Assembly: GCA_005888695.1 (NCBI GenBank)
Contig: VBBH01000124.1
Location: 1-10,003 of the forward strand
From: Candidatus Bathyarchaeota archaeon
Lineage (GTDB): Archaea; Thermoproteota; Bathyarchaeia; 40CM-2-53-6
Reading direction: 5' to 3'
DNA length: 10,003 bases
The notes under the pieces were generated by a model. It saw only the letters and a program-made list of their open reading frames with translations. It made no database searches and was not told where the DNA came from. Position numbers and translations under genes: made by a program. How positions within the stretch are numbered: the first letter of the stretch is position 1; each line of letters starts with the position of its first letter. Shown in pieces: positions 1-5,870 of the stretch.

Positions 1-215
1 CCATTCTCGATCGCAATAGTGTCGTTGACGTTTACCTTGCTTATGTTTTCGTTCCAGAGTGTCACCTTAACACTTCCTGAGTCGTCTTGTAGTGTTGCTG
101 TGGCGACTTGGCCTGGACCGAATTTTGTCTGAACGTCGCGTGGTGTTTCGACCTCGACAATCTTACCTTTGACATCTACCCTTTTCATCCCGGGCTTTAG
201 TTCCCCAATTCTCAT
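1..215 (-). CDS. OB-fold single-stranded nucleic-acid-binding protein, RPA-like (N-terminal part)
   Basis: Only the first 71 residues are in the window; the rest lies beyond the left edge. The protein begins MRIGELKPGMKRVDVKGKIV and continues through a TATLQDDSGSVKVTLWNE stretch, which is the strand pattern of the RPA/SSB OB-fold found in small archaeal ssDNA-binding proteins: beta-1 with V-KGKIVEV, then the acidic D-SG turn, then V-LWNE. Proteins of this family bind single-stranded DNA (or RNA) in replication and repair. The ATG at 213-215 is preceded by a clear Shine-Dalgarno GAGGTG five bases upstream. It lies 21 bases after the TRAM-domain gene, so the two are probably one transcript. Whether it is a one-domain protein or a longer multi-OB protein cannot be seen here. 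Confidence 0.85.
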   Translation of the reverse strand, partial: MRIGELKPGMKRVDVKGKIVEVETPRDVQTKFGPGQVATATLQDDSGSVKVTLWNENISKVNVNDTIAIEN

Positions 216-220
216 ATTTT

Positions 221-226
221 CACCTC
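221..226 (-). promoter_or_regulatory. Shine-Dalgarno site of the OB-fold gene
   Basis: The minus strand reads GAGGTG with five bases (AAAAT) before the ATG at 215. It is the clearest ribosome-binding site in the window. It lies in the 21-base gap after the TRAM gene, which supports translation of the second gene from a shared mRNA. Confidence 0.7.
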
Positions 227-236
227 TTTTGTTTGC

Positions 237-662
237 TTAGCTGACTATTTCGCCAGTGGCGAAGCTGCCTCTCACTGTGGTTATCCTGACCTTTACTTGG
301 TCGCCAGCTTGTGCTCCCGGCACGAAGATTACGAAGTTGTTGAGGCGTGCTATTCCGTCTCCTCGTCTTCCCAAAGCATCGATTGTCAATGTGAGTTCTT
401 GTCCTTCCTCGACTGGGACTGGTCCCCGGTCTCGGTCTCTATCTCGACCTCGATCTCGGTCTCCTCGGGAGCCATATTCTCTCCTGCCGTATCCTCCCCC
501 ACTACTACTCCTTCTCTCTCCTCCGCCGAAAGATGTACTTGGATTTGCTCTTCGTCTGCCACTTCCGTATCCCTGCCGGAAGGTTTCTCGGGCAGGTTGT
601 GACTCTTCTCCCTGGCCTTCTGCCTCTTCCTTTTCGCCTTCCTCTGATTCTCCTTCTTCCAT
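237..662 (-). CDS. TRAM-domain RNA-binding protein with acidic and RG/RD-rich disordered N-terminus
   Basis: This 141-residue protein has three parts. Residues 1-24 are almost all Glu/Gly/Lys. Residues 28-80 are rich in Arg, Gly and Ser, with GGG and YGRR stretches and an alternating Arg-Asp run at about 67-80. Residues 84-141 form a TRAM domain, recognised by the G-RGDGIAR motif (98-106), the NFVIFVPGAQAGDQVKVRI core and the terminal FATGEIV. Stand-alone archaeal TRAM proteins bind RNA and have been described as cold-shock-like RNA chaperones; the disordered tail resembles RGG-type RNA-binding tails. The start is the ATG at 660-662, with AAGGA about ten bases upstream. The frame stays open upstream to a TAG at 753-755 but contains no ATG, GTG or TTG there. 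It is probably cotranscribed with the OB-fold gene. The domain call is firm; the biological role is inferred from the family. Confidence 0.85.
   Translation of the reverse strand: MEEGESEEGEKEEAEGQGEESQPARETFRQGYGSGRRRANPSTSFGGGERRSSSGGGYGRREYGSRGDRDRGRDRDRDRGPVPVEEGQELTLTIDALGRRGDGIARLNNFVIFVPGAQAGDQVKVRITTVRGSFATGEIVS
428..463 (-). repeat. Imperfect hexanucleotide repeat encoding the Arg-Asp run
   Basis: Six successive 6-base units on the plus strand (GGTCTC, GGTCTC, TATCTC, GACCTC, GATCTC, GGTCTC) underlie the alternating Arg-Asp segment of the TRAM protein. Units differ at one or two positions, as expected of an old slippage-born repeat. The periodicity also keeps neighbouring frames open, which explains the overlapping spurious ORFs here. 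Confidence 0.75.
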
Positions 663-909
663 TTCTTTTGTTTCCTTGGTTGCACTAGCGAGCTTTAGCC
701 TGTCTGGCTGGGTACGAGAAACCTTGCTACAGGTGTATGTTCCTGTAAAATACTATCCTCATACTTCGCGCGACTAGTCCAAACTCGCCTTGCAACTGTA
801 AAGCGTGCCCAGTTTTGTATTAAGAGTTTACCATCAACCATGCATCTGGAACGCAATTTTCCGCCTCGCATCTCTCCTCTCATTGTGTTGTATACTTTGT
901 CCCGTCGAC
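663..909. other. 247-base intergenic region between valS and the TRAM gene
   Basis: I found no convincing gene or tRNA here. On the minus strand it holds a TATA-like AGTATAC near 893-899 just after the valS stop, an 8-base palindrome GACTAGTC at 772-779, and a TATA-like AGTATTTTA next to a perfect 6-bp inverted repeat at 728-747. It presumably carries the promoter of the TRAM/OB-fold pair. A 62-codon minus-strand ORF (695-883) is Arg-rich and matches nothing I recognise; it is probably chance. Confidence 0.5.
728..757 (-). promoter_or_regulatory. Possible TATA element with adjoining inverted repeat upstream of the TRAM gene
   Basis: On the minus strand a TATA-like AGTATTTTA (about 748-756) is followed at once by TACAGG, eight bases, and CCTGTA (728-747), a perfect 6-bp inverted repeat. 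A TATA box centred near 752 would place transcription start near 725, giving a leader of about 60 bases before the ATG at 662. The repeat would then sit between TATA box and start, a usual place for an archaeal repressor operator, although it could also be chance. Confidence 0.3.
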
Positions 910-3363
910 TTACGTGAATATTTCGATACGGAAATCTCGTGCTTCGGCGAGGATGAGTTTTTCGGCTTTCAACGTCCGGAGGATGACCTCCTCGTTCTCT
1001 CTCAGAACTGTAAGCTGTTCGGGATTCGTGTATATCTCGAGGGCACGTATCGGAGTCTTTAGAGACAGTCCACTGTCCGCCTTTTTCCTTCGGGAGAGAG
1101 CTATCACCTCGAGCAAAGCTCTCCCTTGTTTCGCAATAGACTCGTCAAATCGGCTCGTCTCTGCTGTGGGCCATTCGGACTTGTGAATACTTTGAGCCAT
1201 CGTGTTCGATTTCGGAACCTGCTGGTATATGGCCTCAGTTATGTGTGGGCAGATCGGCGCAAGGAGTTTGCAAATGGTAACTAGTGTCTCGTATAATGAA
1301 AACTGGGCGCTTTTCTTATCGTCAATATTTGCCTCGGGGGCAAGCCGATACTTTACTGCTTCCAAATAGTCGTCAGCGAGGGTGTGCCAGGTGAAATCGC
1401 GGACTGCTTCGAGTGCAAGGTTGAATTCGAAGTTTTCGAAGTGCTCAGTGGTTTGTTTTACGAGGTCTTGCACCGCTCCGAGCAACCATTTGTCTAAGAG
1501 AAGAAGTTCGTCCATCTCTCTTGATTCAGGGATTACTGGTGTGCTGGTGAGGACGAATCTAGCTATGTTCCAGAGCTTTGTGAGGAATTTCTTTCCATGA
1601 TCTAGTTCTGTCCATCTGAAGGGAATGTCGGATCCAGTTGATCCACCCGATGCGGCCCATTGTCTTAATGGGTCTGCACCGTATCTGTTCATGGCTTCGT
1701 CGGCTTCGACAAAGTTTCCGTAGGACTTGTGCATCATTCGACCGTCAGTCCCCCGGACCATTCCGTTGATCAAAAGCGTCTCGTAAGGTGGTTTTCCGAA
1801 CATTGCGAGGCTTCTCACTAGAAGGTAGTAGTCCCATGTTCTGATTATGTCGAGTCCGTTTGGTTGAAGACTTGCTGGAAAGAGCTTTGTGAACCAATCA
1901 TCTTGTCTTGGCCAACCGGCGTGGATGGCGCTGGTTATGGAAGAGTCCATCCATGTGTCGAGCACATCATTATCGCCTGTGAGGCTTGAGCTGCTGCACT
2001 TGGGGCATTTCTTGATTGGGGGAGAATCCTGTCTAGGATCTACGGGCAGCTTGTTTTCATCTGGAAGTATGATGCGTGCGCAGTCCTTGCAGTACCATAC
2101 GGGTATGGGGGTAGCGAATATTCGCTGCCTTGATATTACCCAGTCCCAGTCCAGTGACCTTGCCCAGTCGTTGAGTCGTGTCCTCGCATATTCGGGGACC
2201 CACCTGAGCTTGGCAGCCTTCTCAACAACGTCTTCCGTCATATCCCTAGTCTTCATGAACCATTGAGGTCGGGAGATTATTTCGACTGGGGTTTTGCATC
2301 GCCAACATACGCCTACGCTTTGTGTTTGCGGCTCGGTCTTGGTTATCTTCCCCTGACCCGTCAAGAGTTCGGCGATCCTCTTCCGCGCTTCTTCAGTTCT
2401 AAGCCCTTTGAAGCGTGGATCCTCTACCGCCAGCCTTCCGTTCTCTGTGATGGCCCTGATGAGGGGAAGTTTGTATTTGTTCTGCCATTTGACGTCCATC
2501 TTGTCGCCGAAGGTGCATACCATGACAGCTCCGGTTCCGAAGGAAGAGTCAACATCTGGATCTTCTAGTATCGGGACTACTTGGTTGAACAGTGGAACAG
2601 TGGCCTTTTTTCCGACTATTGGTTTGAATCTTGGATCGTCGGGGTGGACAAGTATGGCGACGCAGGCTGGGAGTAGCTCTGGCCTTGTTGACGCCACCTC
2701 AAGTTTCCGGTCGTCCTGGCCGAACACCATGTAAAACAGTACGCTGTGTCGTTCCTGGTGCTCGACTTCTGCCTCGGCTATTGCTGTCTCGCACCGTGGG
2801 CACCAATTCACGGGATGCTCTCCCCGGTATAGGTGGCCGGTGTTGTAGAGTCTGATGAATGATAGTTGTGTGAGTTTGTAATAGGATGGGTCCATTGTCC
2901 TGTATTCCAGTTTCCAGTCGGTGGATATACCGAGCCGGACAATCGTCTGCTTCATCCTGGAGATGTACTCCTCGGTTAGTTCACGGCACATTCTTACAAA
3001 TTCGGCTGGCGGGACATCGTTCTTTCTGATCTTGTGCGTCTTCTCTGCCCTCACTTCTGTCGGGAGTCCGTGACAGTCCCAGCCTTGTGGGAAGTGGACG
3101 TTGAATCCCTTCATCCGGCGGTATCTGGCGGCGAAATCAAAGTATGACCAATTGAGAGCATTTCCAACATGGAAATCCCCGCTCGGATACGGTGGCGGAG
3201 TATCGATACTGTAACTTGGCTTGTCAATGTCATCGGCATCGAAGCTGTACAGTCTGGTTCTCTCCCAGAACTCATGCAGTCTCGGCTCTTCCACAAGAGC
3301 ATCGTAAGCCTTTGAGATGGCAAATTGATGATCTTTGTTCGTAGAAGCTTCTGGTTTTGTCAA
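910..3363 (-). CDS. valS: Valyl-tRNA synthetase
   Basis: This 817-residue class I synthetase attaches valine to tRNA-Val. The HIGH-type signature is HVGN at 65-68 after PPPYPSGDF. The CP1 editing domain, which removes misactivated threonine, carries STRPELLPAC (225-234) and FGTGAVMVCTFGDKMD (275-290). DVLDTWMDSS at 466-475 and the RTWDYYLL block follow. Four CxxC pairs (188/191, 353/356, 425/428, 453/456) fit the two zinc sites known in ValRS. The KMSKS loop reads MMHKS (543-547), so the first lysine is replaced by methionine. The anticodon-binding helical domain runs from about 615, and there is no long C-terminal coiled-coil arm. The start is a TTG at 3361-3363: the frame is open upstream to a stop at 3466 but has no other start codon, and the next in-frame candidate (a GTG at codon 24) would cut into the conserved N-terminus. 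Confidence 0.97.
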   Translation of the reverse strand: MTKPEASTNKDHQFAISKAYDALVEEPRLHEFWERTRLYSFDADDIDKPSYSIDTPPPYPSGDFHVGNALNWSYFDFAARYRRMKGFNVHFPQGWDCHGLPTEVRAEKTHKIRKNDVPPAEFVRMCRELTEEYISRMKQTIVRLGISTDWKLEYRTMDPSYYKLTQLSFIRLYNTGHLYRGEHPVNWCPRCETAIAEAEVEHQERHSVLFYMVFGQDDRKLEVASTRPELLPACVAILVHPDDPRFKPIVGKKATVPLFNQVVPILEDPDVDSSFGTGAVMVCTFGDKMDVKWQNKYKLPLIRAITENGRLAVEDPRFKGLRTEEARKRIAELLTGQGKITKTEPQTQSVGVCWRCKTPVEIISRPQWFMKTRDMTEDVVEKAAKLRWVPEYARTRLNDWARSLDWDWVISRQRIFATPIPVWYCKDCARIILPDENKLPVDPRQDSPPIKKCPKCSSSSLTGDNDVLDTWMDSSITSAIHAGWPRQDDWFTKLFPASLQPNGLDIIRTWDYYLLVRSLAMFGKPPYETLLINGMVRGTDGRMMHKSYGNFVEADEAMNRYGADPLRQWAASGGSTGSDIPFRWTELDHGKKFLTKLWNIARFVLTSTPVIPESREMDELLLLDKWLLGAVQDLVKQTTEHFENFEFNLALEAVRDFTWHTLADDYLEAVKYRLAPEANIDDKKSAQFSLYETLVTICKLLAPICPHITEAIYQQVPKSNTMAQSIHKSEWPTAETSRFDESIAKQGRALLEVIALSRRKKADSGLSLKTPIRALEIYTNPEQLTVLRENEEVILRTLKAEKLILAEARDFRIEIFT

Positions 3364-3411
3364 CTTTGATGCATCCGACTGTGGTTGTCGGGTTCGAGAA
3401 AGAGTCGCGGG

Positions 3412-3419
3412 GATTATAT
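3412..3419 (-). promoter_or_regulatory. Candidate TATA box of valS
   Basis: The minus strand reads CATATAAT about 50 bases before the TTG start of valS. With the usual archaeal spacing of about 26 bases, transcription would start near 3390, leaving a leader of some 25-30 bases. No Shine-Dalgarno sequence is visible before the TTG. A second AT-rich palindrome, CTTATAAG at about 3478-3485, is an alternative further upstream. The rest of this 142-base gap shows no gene; a GTTCGAG sequence in it does not sit in a tRNA T-arm. Confidence 0.35.
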
Positions 3420-3505
3420 GACTTGGCGGTGATGCAAGTCTCCTAAACCTGCTTACAGCGCGTTCCTAATTCTGTTTCTTATAAGGATGAGCTGTTTGCA
3501 TTTGG

Positions 3506-4528
3506 TTATCCGTCTGATGGTTTCCTACTCCATAAGAGAAGCCACGAAAGGAGAACGAATCCAAGTAGGCCAACCAGATCAGCCCAGATGCTAATGAGAT
3601 TGTTCAGGACGACTAAGAACTGATAACCTTGACTTGATGGATCAAAAACCAGCGTCCCGATCGAGGATACTTGTGTGTAGTAGTTGAAGAACCAATGTAT
3701 GAGTATTGCAGCATGGGCGCCGTATATGAGGAAGGCGAGGCCCATCACGAATCCCGCGATAGCTGCTGTGGTAACTTTCCCTATTTCCCAAGTTGAACCC
3801 GTAGTAATATGAGCAAATCCGAAGACCACTGAAGTGAACCCGAGCATTATCCACTCCGACCAGTGGATGCCACGCCTCAACCCGACAGAGGCGACACTGT
3901 CAAGTCCAGCCTCAGTCTTTGCAAGGTCTGGGGACCAGAACGAATCTGCTAGGTGCCTACCGCGACTTCCCTGGACTCGCCGGAAGAAGACTGATCGAAT
4001 GGCGACGATCAATCCTATTGTTGTTATTCTGAAACCCAACTCTTGGGATATTGGCGAGGTGGTTAGCGCCGCGAAGAGGATGAATGGTTGTGAAATACCC
4101 ACGTTCCCAGTCGGAATGGCAAAGATATCCTGGACCCAGATAATGAAGTAAACTATGAGCAAGAGAGTAGAGGTGACCAAAGGCATGATCAGTAGCCAGT
4201 TCGGGATTCGATTGCTCCTGATCTTTAGTTGCCGGAGCGAATTTACGTAACCGCCATTTTCGATGAAGGCAACCGCAAAACAAACCACATACACCGACAG
4301 CGCCAAGACGGTTGGTATGAACATGTTCAGTGTCAGCGGAATCCGGAAGAATAGGAAGAAGAATTCGACGTGCTGTATCGAGTAAGTGTTCATCATGACT
4401 CTGCCGAGCGGGCTGAAGGCTAGCAGTACAACGCCCAGCACCAGGATTAGAAAGTAGAGTAGGACTGAGGAAATGGATATTGCTGTGATGGCGTATTTTC
4501 CGGGAAAGGGTTCCCGGGATGTGCTCAT
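3506..4528 (-). CDS. CPBP (CAAX protease/Rce1-like) family multi-pass membrane protein with altered motif 1
   Basis: This 340-residue protein has about seven or eight hydrophobic segments (roughly 15-38, 53-90, 110-132, 147-180, 225-240, 252-280, 303-333). The CPBP hallmark motifs occur in order: QELGFR at 162-167 (normally EExxxR), FGFAH at 236-240 (FxxxH) and HWFFN at 278-282 (HxxxN). In Rce1-type proteases the first Glu of EExxxR and the histidines form the active site; here that first Glu is Gln (codon CAA), so activity is doubtful or altered. A hydrophilic loop of about 40 residues (183-222), rich in Arg, Asp and Ser, separates motifs 1 and 2. The family removes prenylated tails in eukaryotes and has varied or unknown roles in archaea. 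Its ATG (4526-4528) lies 13 bases after the AdoMet synthetase stop, suggesting cotranscription; no Shine-Dalgarno sequence is seen. Confidence 0.8.
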   Translation of the reverse strand: MSTSREPFPGKYAITAISISSVLLYFLILVLGVVLLAFSPLGRVMMNTYSIQHVEFFFLFFRIPLTLNMFIPTVLALSVYVVCFAVAFIENGGYVNSLRQLKIRSNRIPNWLLIMPLVTSTLLLIVYFIIWVQDIFAIPTGNVGISQPFILFAALTTSPISQELGFRITTIGLIVAIRSVFFRRVQGSRGRHLADSFWSPDLAKTEAGLDSVASVGLRRGIHWSEWIMLGFTSVVFGFAHITTGSTWEIGKVTTAAIAGFVMGLAFLIYGAHAAILIHWFFNYYTQVSSIGTLVFDPSSQGYQFLVVLNNLISIWADLVGLLGFVLLSWLLLWSRKPSDG

Positions 4529-4541
4529 TGGCTTGGGGGTG

Positions 4542-5747
4542 TTAGCAGATGGCCATCTTTCCTTGCGTGAGCCGCTTTGAAAAGTCGTCTATGTTGTTGA
4601 GCTCGGCTTTCACAATGTCGTTGATTGGCTTTGAGACAGTCTTGACGTCTACTCCTTTCTCAAGTACCAGTTCAATTCCGACTCCTTTGGGATTGTTTAT
4701 TGGTCGGCCAATCTGGCTGACGAGCCATACATAGACCTCCTGCAGACCTGAGACCTTCTGGTAGATGTGCTCGGCTATTTCGTAGCTGAGTAAGTTGTAG
4801 ATTTTTCCTACATGGCTTACTGGGTTCTTTCCTGCTGCAGCCTCGGAGCATGTGGGCCGGTTCAGTGGGATTAGTCCGTTGACCCTGTTGCCTCTTCCAA
4901 CTTGTCCGCCATCGCCGTCATCCGCCGATGTTCCCAGAACTGTAAGGTACATTCCTCCCATGCCCCTTCCTCTCTTGTCGAGAGTGTTGACGGATATATC
5001 CACGGACTTGGCCTTCGTTCTTGACTTGACGAATCTTGTGACTTCCTCTGTGATCTCCGCTTTTCTTTTGAAATACTGATCCTCATTCTCGATGAATCGG
5101 TCGACAAAAGCCTGGGCTATCGTGAGGTCCAACTGGTCCTTTTCTCTGAAAGCCATTATCTTGACGTCTTCACCTGTCTCCGGGTATTCCTTCTTGATGC
5201 TTGGACTATTGAGGAAACGTTCTGTTTGGAGAACTATTTTTTCCGTGTCCGTCATTGGTGCGTACCCGACCGCGGCGGAGGTGTCGTTTGCACCGAGATA
5301 GCGTCCTTTCCGTTTGAAAATGTCTGTTAATGCCTCAGATCCATGGGCAAGCTCGACTTGGTACTTTACGTGTCTGTCCGGGTCGACGAACCTAAGATTC
5401 TTCTTGAACCACTTCTTCGCCGTATCAACTGCGATCTCTTCTACGGGAATGGGTTTTCCGTCCACATCGAATGTGGCACGGTCTCCGAATACCAGGAGCA
5501 TTGGGCGTACGACCTCGCCGCCTGTGAATTTTCTTCTGACCTCTCCTGCAGCCAGGAGTGCCTTGTCGATATTATGATGGAGCACCGTCCCGTAGCTCTT
5601 GATATATTCCTTGGACAACGCAACGGATACCTCGTTCATCACCGCGTCACAAATATGGTCAGGATGCCCCAAGCCCTTCCTTTCTACAATCTCCAGCTCC
5701 TGCTGGTCGACAGGAACCTGTCTCAATTGACTAATGACAATACCCAT
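4542..5747 (-). CDS. mat: S-adenosylmethionine synthetase, archaeal family
   Basis: This 401-residue enzyme makes S-adenosylmethionine from methionine and ATP, supplying the cell's methyl donor. It belongs to the archaeal AdoMet synthetase family, which has very low similarity to bacterial MetK. Diagnostic blocks are ERKGLGHPDHICD (22-34), VFGDRATFDVDGKPIPVEE (86-104), ANDTSAAVGYAP (153-164), NTLDKRGRGMGGMYLTVLGT (254-273), DDGDGGQVGRGNRVNG (276-291) and AGKNPVSHVGKIYN (305-318). Length matches the family's usual size of about 400 residues. The start is the ATG at 5745-5747, which gives the expected N-terminus shortly before the GHPD motif. The upstream 123 bases separate it from the YchF gene and should hold its promoter. 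The CPBP membrane-protein gene follows 13 bases downstream. Confidence 0.97.
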   Translation of the reverse strand: MGIVISQLRQVPVDQQELEIVERKGLGHPDHICDAVMNEVSVALSKEYIKSYGTVLHHNIDKALLAAGEVRRKFTGGEVVRPMLLVFGDRATFDVDGKPIPVEEIAVDTAKKWFKKNLRFVDPDRHVKYQVELAHGSEALTDIFKRKGRYLGANDTSAAVGYAPMTDTEKIVLQTERFLNSPSIKKEYPETGEDVKIMAFREKDQLDLTIAQAFVDRFIENEDQYFKRKAEITEEVTRFVKSRTKAKSVDISVNTLDKRGRGMGGMYLTVLGTSADDGDGGQVGRGNRVNGLIPLNRPTCSEAAAGKNPVSHVGKIYNLLSYEIAEHIYQKVSGLQEVYVWLVSQIGRPINNPKGVGIELVLEKGVDVKTVSKPINDIVKAELNNIDDFSKRLTQGKMAIC

Positions 5748-5780
5748 CTCTACTATCTACCCAATCTCCAAATGCTCATA

Positions 5781-5833
5781 CGTTTAGAAGCTGATCGTTT
5801 TGCGTTTTCGACCGGCCGCCATTATTAACGTTT
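5781..5833. promoter_or_regulatory. Probable AdoMet synthetase promoter region with four CGTTT copies
   Basis: The 123-base gap between the YchF stop and the AdoMet synthetase ATG contains the pentamer CGTTT (AAACG on the coding strand) at 5781, 5796, 5803 and 5829. An AT-rich GTTAATAAT at about 5822-5830 could be a TATA element, giving a leader of about 50 bases. I see no riboswitch-like fold. The repeats may be protein sites or may simply reflect AT-rich composition. Confidence 0.25.
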
Positions 5834-5870
5834 GTTAGGTTTATTCTGCAAGGAATACTGTAATCTTGGT

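Noticed and set aside
386..685. Minus-strand ORF of 99 codons in another frame of the TRAM gene
   Set aside because: The hexanucleotide repeat keeps adjacent frames open; the product is a Lys/Glu-rich shadow, and the other frame carries the TRAM motif.
256..777. Plus-strand ORF of 173 codons opposite the TRAM gene
   Set aside because: Its low-complexity Ser/Arg/Pro content is the mirror of the RD/RG repeat on the other strand; it has no recognisable domain, and the TRAM frame is clearly the coding one.
695..883. 62-codon minus-strand ORF in the valS-TRAM gap, with a GGAG close before its second ATG
   Set aside because: No recognised domain, the spacing to the second ATG is too short, and the gap more likely holds the TRAM promoter. 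Conservation in relatives would change this.
2450..2480. TGATGA boxes (also near 2849 and 6415) suggesting C/D box sRNAs
   Set aside because: They lie inside conserved coding sequence, and no suitably spaced D box with C'/D' elements was seen.
3381..3405. GGGTTCGAGA resembling a tRNA T-loop in the gap upstream of valS
   Set aside because: The flanking bases do not pair as a T-stem, and there is no acceptor, D or anticodon arm on either strand.
5343..5828. Plus-strand ORF of 161 codons opposite AdoMet synthetase
   Set aside because: It is a shadow of a conserved gene, without recognisable domain or start signals.
5748..5870. Possible S-adenosylmethionine riboswitch before the AdoMet synthetase gene
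   Set aside because: No SAM-I/II/III-type stems are visible; the gap is short and AT-rich, and a transcript leader would probably be only about 50 bases.
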